Below, one piece after another: positions 23,945 through 36,940 of a DNA stretch of 64,000 nt; within the stretch, counting starts at the first letter, position 1; each line of letters begins with the position of its first letter. The translations under genes were made by a program, and so were the position numbers. The notes under the pieces are model-generated. The model was given only the letters and a program-made list of their open reading frames with translations. It ran no database searches and was not told the origin of the DNA. The stretch comes from Tetrastigma voinierianum. Lineage: Eukaryota; Streptophyta; Magnoliopsida; Vitales; Vitaceae. The stretch covers positions 310,001 through 374,000 of the forward strand of contig JAEQBH010002864.1 of NCBI GenBank assembly GCA_016808115.1, written 5' to 3'.

Positions 23945-24831
23945 TGTGAGGTCTGGATCTCACTCTCCGCTCTACTCGGTCTCTGACACGCTCTCTCGTG
24001 GTCGCTCTTCATTCGCGGTCGACCTTGCTTGCTCCCCGCAATAATCAACCAACCCATCAATTCTCCCCGCACTGGAGCCCGACCGCGGATTCCTGCGTTT
24101 TGTTGCTGCGCTCTCTTGTTGTAGGTTTCTTTTATTCTATGCCTAGGTTAACTCTTCCTTAGGTTTTGAATTTTTATTTCCGATTTATTCGCTTTGTTCG
24201 CTTAATTTGTTATTATTTTTCTTAATTACCATCCCGGTGAGGATGTGCGGACATCAATGTGACTATTTGGTTCCCTTTTTCGCCCGATTGGAAAATTTCC
24301 TAATCTTAGCAAACCCCTTTCGATTCGATTTGATTTTTGCTCTTTGTGTTGGTTGATTCTTAATGGCGACCTTTAGCCCTCAGATTGGGCATTTCCTTGT
24401 AGCTTCTAGTCCAAGGCACATACCGAATGAGGCAGAAAGTAGAGGTTGCTTGAAGGTCATCGATATAGATGGTAACGTTGCTTTGGAAAAATTCGACAGA
24501 GAAGGTCTAGGAAGCAGCAAACAATTAGGGTATGTCACTGCCTATGGTGAGTTTTATTTGCTTCCTTATCTTTTCTTTATCATTGACTTTGATTGTTTAT
24601 GATGATTATCCTTGTCAATGTTGTTTTGCTATTTATGGTTTTTGCTGTCTTTGTTCTAGTTCTATACATGATTGTAAAATTGTTGTTCTAGTTCTATACA
24701 GTAGCAATTATTGTATTAATTTGGTGGTTGGATTATTGTATTGAATTGGTGGAATGAAGTCTTGATGTGTGAGTTTTATATGAGGAATTTTGTGCAGAGT
24801 TTTCAGAGAAGGACGCCCCAACCAAAGGCCC
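23945..24831 (+). pseudogene. Captured host-gene fragment: leader, exon 1, intron 1 and start of exon 2
   Basis: Unlike its surroundings, this segment looks like an ordinary plant gene start. It has a C/T-rich leader with moderate GC content (23945-24360), an ATG at 24363 in aATGGCg context, and 62 codons (MATFSPQIGHFLVASSPRHI.., ..KQLGYVTAY) to a strong donor ATG|gtgagt at 24547/24548. A 249-bp T-rich intron ends in 'ttttgtgcag' at 24796. The next exon continues in frame as EFSEKDAPTKG and meets a stop at about 24833, where the LTR begins. I do not recognise the protein family. It lies inside the CACTA element and has no transposon character, which fits gene-fragment capture by CACTA elements. 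An alternative is a host gene broken by rearrangement. Confidence 0.6.
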
Positions 24832-24832
24832 G

Positions 24833-27240
24833 TGACTACCTGGGCCACCCTAGAGACCTATACATCTCGCATCACGAGACGATACTCGAGTAACAATGGC
24901 CTTTGGGCCCATAAGCCAATACTCCAAAAATAATACAATCAACTATATTCGATAGTTTTCACGTTTGTTCTAGCAAAACATCTTTTATACATATTTACAA
25001 AATATTCATTTAAAGCCACATTTCTGGGCTTTCTTTCCTCAAAAGATACCCCACTGCGCACCGGGCCTCCCGGATAGCCCCTGTACCTAAAGGGGGGTCC
25101 CACGACGGGGTGAGCAGCCCAAGAGAGGCACTTCACAAGGGTTACTCCCTAAAATGCATATGCAATGGTATATATAAACAATCAAATCTACATTCCATAC
25201 AATTTATTCTCTATATGAAATGTCTATAACATGCATGAGATGCAACCTCATGCTCATGACCCAAGTCCCAAACTCGACTTCTCACTCCTTGAAGAAATCG
25301 CCAAGCGTGACTAAAACTCGGCTACACACCATGACTAAACCATTGGACAATTCTCCAATTTTACTTTATCAAAATCGATTTTTTGATTCTTTCATTTTGT
25401 GGGCAATTCGATTTCCCAAGCCATAACTGTAGGACGCACGCCTTTTTCAACATTTTCACGAATCCTGCATCGCCTGCAGAATTCATGTCTAACCGTGAAT
25501 AACCCGTGGACTTTCACCTCGGGATCTACCCCAACTTGCCCGCCCAAAACACATGTAATTTATCATTTTGATCATTTACACACTCGCACCACTCGACCCT
25601 CATTCCATTTTTCCGAGCTCACGACCCACTCCACCAACACTCCATGAATAAACCTTACCCCGCACCCACACCCGACCCGACGCGATGTGACTGCATATGA
25701 AATGCATGATGTCAATGCATTTCCCCATGTTACGTATGAATGAGCACTACATGCGTAACATTTACAAACCATGGAAAATTATAATTTATACATATAATCT
25801 ACCTCCATGCAAACATATTAATACATCAAAAGCATGCATCATCACATTTCCAAACTTAGTACGTTATTCGCCAGTTTACAACACACAACAAGGCCTCCAA
25901 CTTGGGACTATTCAACAAACACACGCCTTCACAAACATGAACCTATTGGTTCCAATCATTGTCATCTCATCAACAAACACAACATCTAGAAACTTTCGCC
26001 TCTAGTAAAACCCTAACTCCCAAAGTCATGCTAACGGCCATGGAATCCATACCCTAGTCCCAAAGGCTTGAACTAATTCATGGCCTCTCATGGCCCCATA
26101 AGCAACCCTTTACCATTATAAAGTCTTTGTGCTTAAAAGAATCAAGTGAAAATATCCTACCTCTCTAAGTCAAGAACTCCCAAAAAACCGAGTCCACGCT
26201 ATTGTCTCTCCCCTCTCAAGCAGAACAACTTCCCTTCTTGTTCAAGGAACTACGGTCGGATCGCTTACAAATCTGGGAGAAGGAAGACGTTTTCTCTAAA
26301 AATCAGAAGAACAAAGCCTTCGTGATCCAACTTCTTCTTCTTCCTCCACGCTTTCCCTTCCTTGCTTTTATTCTTTACTTTTGCTTTTCTTTTTCTTTTT
26401 TCTCTTTTCTTCTCTATTTTCCTTCATTTTCTCATTTCTTTCCATTTTCTTCTCCTTATTGGTCATTTTCTCACCCTTTTGAGACTCATCATACTACAAT
26501 GTGATAAATTTCCTCCCTCTCCTTCCTCAAACCAAATTGTGGCCTCATTTTCCCATAATTTTATTATTTCATAAATCCCCTTTTCATTATCATCATTGAT
26601 AGAGGGCTCAATGAGCTATGGAATCCATTTCCACACATGGCTTAATTGTGAGCCAATTCACGCCAAGGTCACACACTTGTGGTGCCATGGGCATCCCCTT
26701 ATCTGCCACGTGTCATCCGACACCCCACGTCCCGAAAAGTCGCGAATCCCGACCACTCCTAATCTAACGAAATCTCGACGGTAGCTAAATTCCTCATGAA
26801 AGGCGATTTCAATCTGAGAAGTCCTGCTTCAGCCATTCGAGATCTAGAAAAATTCGATTTTACCGAAATTACGATTTTATCCTTCCTTAGGAAACTGGAT
26901 TTCCTAGGTCTCATGTATATTGGTCCGCATTGCGAGAAGATTTGCCATATTGGATCTCCTTTTTTATGTTTTATTATCTATCATTTTGGTTTTATGGGCT
27001 TTGCAATTATTGATTTATCTTTCTCGTGCCCTCCTTGTGCAAGGATTTCTCGTTTTTTACTAATTTCTCTTCCTAAGCTAGATTTTGATTTTCTTTAGAT
27101 TATGGATTGATTCATCTATACCAAGATTTTGATTTTCTTAAATTATGAATTTATCCATGTTTAGAAATTTCTGGATACGCTTAACATCCGTATTTAGATG
27201 GAAACAATAATGTGGGGTTTAAAAGTTTTGAGGTGAGACA
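24833..27240 (-). mobile_element. Solo LTR of a chromovirus-like Ty3/gypsy element, minus orientation
   Basis: On the minus strand it begins TGTCTCACCTCAAAACTTTT (27240 downward) and ends ..GGTAGTCA (24833), a TG...CA repeat of 2408 bp. There is no coding sequence. Length and start resemble Tekay/Del-type LTRs. The five bases before (gcccg) and after (ttcta) do not match, so the insertion may have been reshaped by recombination. Its left edge cuts the captured gene fragment in its second exon. T/C-rich stretches (26330-26470) generate meaningless open frames. Confidence 0.6.
27064..27170 (+). repeat. Direct repeat, copy A
   Basis: About 105 bp beginning 'cctaagctagattttgattt' and ending 'ccatgtttagaaa'. 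It recurs at 28366-28463 with few changes. The unit is itself a partial duplication of 'gattttgattttctt..attatg'. Copy A lies inside the minus-strand LTR (24833-27240); copy B is just upstream of TNP2. Confidence 0.9.
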
Positions 27241-27819
27241 TTCTAAGTTTATAAATGGGTTATTAGGAGGATGGAAGGTGAATGGTCGATCACCAAAGAC
27301 CCAACCATTTCAGATTCTTCCCGTATTGACTTGGCATTTTTTTTTTTTTAAGTAAATATTTGACAACTGACATTTGATTAATTGAATACACGGTAGGTAC
27401 ATAGTGGTGACCAACAAAGGCACTTGTAGTTCTATCTTATGGATTGATTATTAACAGGATTTGAATTTTGAATTCAAAAACGTGTGCTCTCGTAGTGTCA
27501 CCTGAACAAAAAGAGAGACCGCTTTTAAAAGGGAATGTCACCGCTTTCAAATAAATAATGTCTCCGTTTGATTAAATTCCTTTTTTTTTTTTTTTGGTTT
27601 AGCCTGTTACGAATTGAAGCTAGAGCTATAAATTTTTTTTTAAAGAATTGTATTAAAATCATAAAATTTTTAGCTGGAATTTATTGTTTAACAAAAAATT
27701 AAAATTAAAGGCAAATACAATTGTTCAACAGAATCTAGTAATTTGTAGAACCCTAACTCCTGATTCCTTCTTATTAGCCACTTTTGGGGGCAATAAACTT
27801 AGACCTCTTTTGTAATGCT

Positions 27820-28230
<411 letters not shown>

Positions 28231-28469
28231 ACCATGTTCACCTCGCTTGACGGTGCCAAATTAATCACAAGTCCTTATTTTGGCTTGGCATAAAAAGAGC
28301 AAACTATGTGAGGAGGTATTTTTGGAGAGAATTGGATTATCTGCTTGTAATTGATTTCTCTCCTAAGCTAGATTTTGATTTTCTTTTAGATTATGGATTG
28401 ATTCATCTATACCTGCATTTTGATTTTTCTTTTAAATTATGAATTTATCCATGTTTAGAAAATGAGACC

Positions 28470-31352
28470 AGATTGATGATTTACTATCTGATGAAAGATG
28501 GTGCTTTAACTATGGAGTTCAAGTCAGTATCGAGGGATTCATTAATTTTCAACTTAATACCTGCACTGATGGACCAGAGTAGGATTCTGTCTGGCGCGAA
28601 CATCGTAAGTGTCGAATCGAAATTTCTAAGAGGCGATACCGTGAGATATCATCTACAAAGTATGGATTTGTCCGTGATCATTATACTTGGTATCTACATG
28701 GTGAGCCTATCGAGGAAGATATCAGAACCTCGGCGTCAATTTCAATGAAGTCATAGACGTAGGATTTTGTCAATCCTCAACCATACAATGCTTTTGATAA
28801 AAATGCTAATTGATGTTGTCCGCCTTCCTTTAATCCCTCTAATGACATCAAGAGACCCGAACCCAACAACCGCAAATTATTTGAAATGCCGAAAGCATCC
28901 GATCAGAGATCCGCCTGGCAATGATATCATTCAAAGTTATCCGTTGTTGCGAGATTGCTGAACATCATTAAATCAACACCATTTATCTGGAACGCGGCTT
29001 ATGATGATATTTGTCAATTGGATGTCCGAGTTACTACCATCTGACAAATGCATGATCGATAGCTTCTACGCACACTAAAAATTAGTTCGTGGCTTTGCCC
29101 ACCCGCTGAAAAGATTCATATTTGTTGCATTAATGGTTGCATGATATACCGGGTAAAGATAGTGAACTTAAGGTTGCAAGTTTTAATACCATCCCCGCTT
29201 TCTCTCAGAGACCAATGTGCGTGATCTCATAAGGTAAAACAAATGTTCCTTATAAAAAACGTACTACTTTCCCCTCGGGCTCCTCGACACAGAGATTGTT
29301 CAGATCTAACGCCACAAATCTAAATATATGAGGTGGCATGTCGAGCATGAGTCCTAAGATGGTGTTGGCGCGTCATTGTTCGGGACTCGCTTGGAAACAT
29401 TTCAATCAAACTCATCCTAATTTTGGTAAATCAAAGTCGAAAATGTTCGACCGGGTCTTTCCATCGATGGCTTTAATCCATTTCCACTAACCGACAACAA
29501 TATTCTTCATGGCCTATTATATCGACGATATAATTTGGCCCTCATGGATGTGCATGAAAGATGAATATATGTTTTTATCTATAATTGTGCCAAAGCCAAA
29601 GAACTAAAGGGAAAATTGATGTTTTCTCTTACAACCTCAATTGCAGTTGAAAATATTTGAGTGGTGTATGTACATATGACATTTCGAGGAAGCAGAATTT
29701 TCAAATGAAGGCTGCTCTAATGTGAACAATTAGTGATTTTCCCGCATACTCAATGTTGTCGGGATGGAGTACTGCAGGTGAGCTTGCTTGTCCTCATTTT
29801 ATGGAAGATTCAGATCCATTTACATTGAGTAAAGGGGGCAAGACATCGTGGTTTGACAATCATCGTGGTAAGTTCTTACCAAGACATCACTTCAAGGAAT
29901 AAAATTCTTCTTGAAGGGTACAAAACAAAGGAGAAAAGTTGCACCACATGTCCGATCAGGGGAAGAAATATTAGAGCAAATTGAGCAATTAGGGTTGAAG
30001 AAAGTGTCAGAAATTGATGCTGAGTCCACTAATGCTCATATTTTCAAGAGTTGCGAATGTGGATGGAAGAAAAGAAGCATCTTTTGGGATTTACCTTATT
30101 GGAGCACAAACCTCATTCGACATAATCTAGATGTCAGTGCATATTGAAAATGTCTTTGATAATGTTCTGTCATCAAGCAGGAATGCTGAAGGAAAACAAA
30201 AGACAATGCAAAGTCTAGGGTCGACTTTTTTAAGAGTTTTTCATATTTGACGAGTAGAGTCGCACTAAAATGAGAGCACAGCAAATATCCAAAAGCTACT
30301 TATACTTTAGATAAGCTCGAGGAAAAAATTTTGTGCGAATGGTTGAGAGAACTTCGATTTCCCGACATGCCTTTAACATGGCAAGATGTGTTGATATGAA
30401 TAAGCTCAATTATTTGGCATATGAAAGCCATGATTTCCATGTGTTTATGCAAAGGCTAATTCCCAATAGCATTTCGCGGAACTATTGCCGTAGAATGTGT
30501 GGTCATCTTTAACAGAGTCGAGTAACTTTTTAAAGATCTTTACATCTACAAAGAATAACAGAGGAAGACATGAGGCGACTTGAAGATGAAATTGCTATTA
30601 TCCTGTAGGCTTGAGCGTATATTACCTGGGCAAGTTTTCGATCAGATGGAGCATCTCTCCATCCATTTGCCGTATTAGCCAAGCTAGATAGCAGTCCTGC
30701 CTAATACCGATGGATGTACCCTTTTGAGAGGTTAGCACAAAAAATAAATCATATGAATTTGATATGTCAATCCAATTTAAAATGACTACTTATTTTATGT
30801 AGCTTGACAAAGATTATCTTTAGGTACCTTCGAAGGTTGAAAAATAATGTGCGTAATAAAGCAAAAGCTTAGGTTCTATATGCAATGTATATTCGGTTGA
30901 GGAGACATCTTCATTTTGTGCTCATTATTTTGAGCCATAGTGTCACAAAGACATCGAAGAGTGCCACGAAATCTAATTGTCATGATAGAGATGAAACTCA
31001 AGAACATGGTGATGCTTTCATTTTTAAGCATGGGGTAGAGTGACGGCAAGGAAAATTTCGAGCATCTTACTCCCTCGGATGAATATCATGCCCGCACGAT
31101 ATTCTATTGAATTGTGAAGAAGTAAAGCCCTATATTGAGTAAGTATCTCGAATTTCTTAAAGAAATGATTGAAAAACTAATTTATATATGCAAAATGTTT
31201 ATGTAATTGCTTAAACTAATGGTCATTTGCTATAGACTATTTGTGGCTAGATTAAGAGAACATCAACCATATGTTGAAGAAGCCGAAGTTGATGCTAAAC
31301 TTGATAAAGACTTTGCATCTTGGTTTGAGGCACATGTGAGTAATAAAAATTC

Positions 31353-31407
<55 letters not shown>

Positions 31408-32180
31408 GATTTAGTTACCTATAATTTTATAATTCAATTTTCTATAGGCTCATGACCCGATTTCCAATATCTCCACTAATTCATAAAGGGACTTTGCAAA
31501 AGAACCTTTACGAGGTGTTAAGACGCTCGATATTATGTGAATGGGATATATTTCACTGGGACATGGATCAAATAAAGCAAACTATGAATAGCTGAGTGTG
31601 CTAAAGCGTTCTAATTTTAGGGGTGCAAATGCACTGACTTTTATGGTCAACTAATGGAGGTTTGCATAATGGAAATACTCGCATTACCACCGAAGAGAGT
31701 CATATTATTCAATTGTCGCTGGTTTGATCCGACACTCAAGCATAGGTACAAGAAGTCACCCCGAAAGTATAAGCTTTGTTGATGTGAACCACACGAGAAG
31801 ATTCATTATTAGATATGAAATCCATTTATTCTCGTGGAGCAAGCAATGCAAGTCTATTATGCATCTTATCCAAGCACAAGGAAAAACATGTGTAATTGGT
31901 GGGCTGTTTGCAAGATAAAAGCTCGGGGGGTCGTGGAAGTAGCCGAGACATCGAAAATTTTGCTATCAAATGCAGGAGCATTTCAAGAGGATGTCATCAA
32001 AACCATTATATTGATATTGTTACAAAGAACCTCAATCATTAGTTGATCATGTTTGTCCTTTTGTAGACATTTGATGATATAGAACTCAAGAAAATGAGGT
32101 GGAACTAGAACAGAAATGATGAAGAATATGAAGAATTAGATGATGATGATAATAATGTGACCAATATTGAAGATTGATTT
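28470..32180 (+). pseudogene. TNP2-like CACTA transposase, decayed
   Basis: TNP2 proteins catalyse excision and insertion of CACTA elements. Domains appear in the normal order, in shifting frames: the transposase-associated zinc-binding region (about 28510-28740, 'YGFVRDHYTWYLHGEPIEED'); the TNP2 core (PF02992 type, about 28960-30150) with 'SDFPAYSMLSGWSTAGELA' near 29745, 'EEILEQIEQLGL' near 29965 and 'RSIFWDLPYWSTNLIRHNLD' near 30078-30137; the DUF4218 region (about 30330-30760, 'RRLEDEIAIIL', then 'YRWMYPFER'); and the DUF4216 region (about 31620-31960, 'NWWAVCKIKARG'). Probable introns lie at about 31139-31230 and 31336-31449, the latter holding a (TA)n array. Many stops and frameshifts rule out function. 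Confidence 0.9.
31355..31402. repeat. (TA)n microsatellite in a probable TNP2 intron
   Basis: About 24 TA units between the donor-like 'gtgagtaa' (31336) and the acceptor-like 'ttctatag' (31448). Confidence 0.9.
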
Positions 32181-32289
32181 GCTTTTTATATTATTGCATC
32201 TTATGAATACATTTTATAATATTGTTTTCAATTACTAGTATTTTTTTTCTTGCATATGTATGTACTTTATAGTAGCCTGTTTTCATTAT

Positions 32290-35200
32290 AAATGTGTTAG
32301 TACTTGGTAATTATGTTCATCAAGGTATGAGAGGTAATATTCAAATAAGGAGCAAAGAGCTTAATTCGCAGGTCGGGGGCAATCAATCCATCTCGCACCA
32401 CACCCTACCTTCAAGCACCGCCCCACCAAACTATAGGTTCAGACACCTACCAATGTGGAGAACTTATCACCACCTTCCCCACGTGCATCGATTCGAGTCT
32501 TCTACCGATCAAGACTCAAACGTCATCAACCACATGTGCATTTTACAATGGTGTTAATATGTAAAACAAATGATAGAGACCACGATGCTTAAAATGTTTA
32601 TTATGCAACTTATTGTTTTTTGCTGCTTGCTTTACAAGATAATTTATTTTCATATGAGATTTAACATTCAATATTCGCTTGTAATTTTTTGGAATAGATT
32701 TCTTCCATGCTTCAACCCACATTACTAAGATTTTCAAGCATGAATTGTAAGTGCTGAGGGTGCAATATGGAGGTTGGTGTCACCACACTAAGGAGTCTCT
32801 CTATTGGGACGAATTTAAGGTATTTCATATGTACTCTTGTTCCCCTTGTTATAAACTATAACTATTATAATGGGTAGCATTTTGAATCCATCAATCATAT
32901 CGTTTCAGATAGTACAAGACAAATTTGCATTGCATATGTACATCTAAATCTAGAGATGATTAGAACTTTAAAAAAAAAAAAATTTAATACCAATCTAAAT
33001 TATCTTTTCTTTTCAGTGAGGTTTTGGAGACCGAATTTGTGGATGCATGCATTCGTATATATATTTTCTTCTTTTTTCTTTTTTCGAGTAGTCTTTTCTC
33101 TTGTATAGTAGGAACTTCATCTTTTCCCGCTATTTATTTCTTTGATTCGTTTTTTTTGTTGCTCAAAACTTGTTGCCCAGAAAAAGATTTGGTTTGTGAT
33201 TTCCAGCCATGGCAAAAGGTTTTCTCAGAAAAAGAAAGAAAGAAAAAAAGAGATCTAAGATGGTTTTTGCCTTGACTGACAGGAATGCATGGAGGAAAAG
33301 CTAGTTGTTGGTATGAATACAAGTTTTTTTGTTTGCATATCGCTTTTTTGGTGAAGTTTTCTTTGTTTTGCTATTTGTCTACTCGAAAATCGACCATATT
33401 ATTATCAGGTTATGGAAGGGGAAAAGCTTGAGAATGTGAACAAACAGGATGAGATGTCGAGGAAATTATACCATCGTGGATGTGATGTGGATGTTTTTTG
33501 TGCGCATATAACCGATAATGGCTAGGAGGATCACAAAAGTTTAGCCCCTTAGGGTCAGTGGAGGATTTAATGATTTACTCGGTTATTAACTTCAGGATCC
33601 TATGAGATAAATATAGGTTTTTTTTACTTAGATACGCTTGCATGTAGAACTTTAAATTAATTCTAATTTAATTTACATCTAGTCAAATTTGATGGCTAAT
33701 GTAGAAACTCTGAATATAAATTGTATCTAAATTAGAAAAGAATTCAACTAATATCAACTGTCAATACTAAATCAAACTACTTGATTATTTTAAATTTAGG
33801 ATCGTTACCTAAATTACATCCATGATTGGCAGTATTTTTAAAGAAAATAAATTATATAATATATCAAAATTTAAATAATAAAATTAGATTGAAGGTTTAT
33901 TGGTCATAAAATAGTTTAAAAAAAATTCGTTTGAGAACCTGCTTTTTAGAGGAAAGAAAAAATTGTTTAAGAACCTAAAATGTTTTTATAAACAGGAGCA
34001 AAAAGAGACACATATCTGGTTTCCGTAGTGTCAGGGATATTCATGTTGGGATATTACATATGATGGATGCCCTTCATCTTACATTAGACAAGAAGGGATA
34101 TTCATGCCCTTCTTGTCTAGAGGTTGCATTCTCAAGGTATGTATTGTCTTTGCTTTTTTGTTTCATTAAGAATTAAGTAAGATTCGATGTGCAACTACTA
34201 CTGTATGTGGTTTAAGATCATTCAAACTTGTTAATATTGTGTTATTTCCAAATCACATTGTGCAACTACTACCTGATGTGGTTATGCACTACTACTGTAT
34301 GTGGTTATGCATTTTTATTTGTTGAAATAATTTTTTTCTTCATAAAGCATGTACTGGATGATTCAAAGGATGAATAATAGTCAAGAGAACGCTTTTTATA
34401 GGGTAAGGTGGAAAGCGATATGGGGATTGGCTGTGCAAGATGTGAATCGAAGGGAAAAAAGAAGAACATATACCAAAAATGTATGGGTGCCAAGAACATT
34501 GGGAGTACTCAATATAAAAAGAAACGCATCAAGCCGCTAAAAATCGCAAAGATGTGTAAAAGGAGGATTCCGGCACCGGTCTTTCCACACAAGTGGCTCT
34601 AGATCCACACCAACATTGTACGCTTTTGGTAAGAATTTTAAGAATATTTTTAAATAACATTTCCTCATCATCTTATTCAAACTAATTAATTTGATAATTA
34701 ATTTTTGTAGGAAAAGGAATTGAAACGCCCCCCCACGCCATTTGAAGTGTTCAAAAAGATGCACACCAAAAAAGATGGTGCTTTCGTTGACAAAAGATCT
34801 AAGGACATCAATGTAAGATTTCAATTTTGCTTTATTAAAATAACTCAAATAATTATTCTTATTAAATAATTATTAATTTTATAATGAATTAAATATAGGA
34901 TGTCATGGAAACCATGGTTGCTCGCTTCGCCTAAGGAGATCCAACGAAGCCTCGGAGGTTAACATGAGCCGCTTATATCTACAAGCTTAGCCGGAGGTGA
35001 GAAAAAGAGGCGAGTGTATGGCCTTGGCTCTCAGGCGTCCTCATTTTACCCCGAGACTTTCACCAGTTCCTCTACCACTTCGCGCTATGATTTTACATCT
35101 GATGAACGTTTCACACAACGTGTGAATGAAGTGGTCAAGGTGAGGGTGAGAGTAGAGTTCAAGAACTTCAACTCAAAATGAAATCGAAGATGTGAGATTG

Positions 35201-35290
35201 TATAAAGAGCAATTGTCAAAGCAATTTCAACAAAAGATGGAGCGCTTGAACGTATGTTTAACGCATACCTCAATCCAATGCCCAAAAGAT
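32290..35290 (+). pseudogene. TNPA-like second CACTA gene, decayed
   Basis: Downstream of TNP2 in the same orientation, as usual in CACTA elements. The clearest piece is at 34712-34812: 'PPTPFEVFKKMHTKKDGAFV' followed by 'DKRSKDIN'. This is the Ptta/En/Spm plant transposase signature (Transposase_24 type, ..F..THT+KDG.FVD..S). An intron-like gap (gtaaga...atag) separates it from 'DVMETMVARF' at about 34900. A later acidic/basic stretch contains 'RFTQRVNEVVKV' (about 35106-35141). Upstream, 32290-32560 gives a Pro/His-rich stretch that could be the N-terminus. TNPA-type proteins bind the subterminal repeats. The gene is broken and its start is unknown. Confidence 0.65.
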
Positions 35291-35624
35291 CCAGATCCTA
35301 CCAATCCAAATTTTTTTACACCCCATAACTATCTCTAGGTCGTGGATCATGATCTTTAGATTATGAGTTAGTTTTTTTAGACGATGATATGAACTAGTTA
35401 TCGTGTTAAGAGCTTTAATTGTCGTAACATAATTAATGTAAGTTATTTGTATTGCTTTTATTTTCAACAATGTACTAAATTAATATTTGTTTTTCCACGA
35501 ATGTGTGCTTTTAATATTATGGTTCTAACATTTAAAATTAAATATACGGTAAATAATTTGTAAATTAATATAAAGAAAATTTAAATAAAAAAATGGTTTT
35601 TAGTTTACCTAAAATTAAATTTTA

Positions 35625-36182
35625 GGCGACGAACATTTCGTCGCTAAAATAATCTCGAAAGTGTACACAATGAAATCCAAGTTACCCATTGCAAACTTCC
35701 GTCGCTATATTGGAGACGGATTTTAATTTTCCGTCGCTAAATTTAGCGACGATTTGAAAATGACCGACGCTATTTTAGCGACGGATTGAAATTTTCCGTC
35801 GCTAATAATAGCGACGGATTGTTGCATTATGTCGCTATTTTTGCGACGGAAATATTCATTCCGTCGCTAAATATAGCGACGGATTTCTGCATTACGTCGC
35901 TATTTTAGCGACGTAAAATTAAAATCCGTCGCTAAGTTTAGCGACGGAAAATTCTCACCCGCTGTCATGTTTAGCTTGATGGTCGGCGACGCCATTCAGC
36001 CACGTGCATTTGAATATCGCTAAATGTAGCGACGATTGAAATTTTAGTCGCTAAATCAGCGAGAAGCCGCTTTTACCTAATGAATTTTCCTTGTCGCAAA
36101 CTACAAGCAAAGGATTTTTGCGACGGATATTTTAATTTACCGACGGTAAAATCCGTCGCTAAAGGGCCAGAATCTTGTAGTG
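35625..36182 (-). repeat. CACTA right terminal and subterminal repeats
   Basis: About fifteen copies of 'tagcgacgga' and its complement 'tccgtcgcta', often as facing pairs that can fold back, ending in CTTGTAGTG at 36182. Confidence 0.92.
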
Positions 36183-36940
36183 TTCTTTTGGTAAGACACC
36201 AATTGTAAAGGGTAATAGATTTTCCAAAGGCTAATGTCCTTAGAATGATTTCAAGAGAGATAAGATGAAAGCAGTCCTTTATTCTTCAGTTGTGGGGTAG
36301 GTTGATGTACTCTTAAGTATGCACACGCCCTGATATTGCTTTTGTTGTTAGCGTGTTGGGTAGGTACTTAAGTGATCCTGGTCAAAGCCATTAGAAAACG
36401 GCTAAAAAAGTTTTGAGGTATCTTCAGGGTACTAAGGATCTCATGTTGACATATTGGCATACTGACATTCTTGAGGTGGTTGGTTTTAGTGATTCTGATT
36501 ATGTAGGTTGTGTGGATGATAAAAAGTCCACTTTTTGTTATATCTTTATAATGGTTGAAGGAGCTGTTTCGTGAAAAAGTGTCAAACAAACACTTACAGC
36601 TTCCTTTCTATGGAGGAAAAGTATGTGATGTGTTATGAGGCTACTTGTCTTGCAATATGGTTGTGGAACTCCATTTCAACTTTAGAGGTTGTCTACCTGC
36701 ATTTCTGTGATCAAGTTGAAATTATTTTATGATAATTCCAAGAATCAGAGCATTTCTAGGAACACTAGGAGCACTTCTAGCTCCAAGCACATTGATGTGA
36801 AGTTCCTTTTTTGTTAAAGATAAAGTTGCAGAGTCCCTCATTTCAATTGAGCACACGCTTATGACTAGCATGTTGGTAGACCCACTAACCAAAGGCTTAC
36901 CTATTTGTGTGTTTTAAGAACATGTCACCCACATGGGATT
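36183..36940 (+). pseudogene. Ty1/copia RNase H, right half
   Basis: It continues the reverse transcriptase broken at 19572. Reading in shifting frames: 'KTPIVKGN', 'LGRYLSDPG' (about 36358-36384), 'LRYLQGTKDLML' (about 36411-36446), 'GFSDSDYVGC' (about 36482-36511), 'KQTLTASF', 'SKHIDVKF' (36785 region) and 'ADPLTKGLP' near 36880-36905. These are the RNase H landmarks of Tork/Tnt1-like copia elements. Stops show it is dead. The C-terminal 'HVTHMGL' is followed by LTR-type sequence. Confidence 0.9.

Noticed and set aside
26202..26574. Frames of 100 and 70 codons with Phe/Ser runs
   Set aside because: They derive from a T/C-rich tract inside the minus-strand solo LTR.
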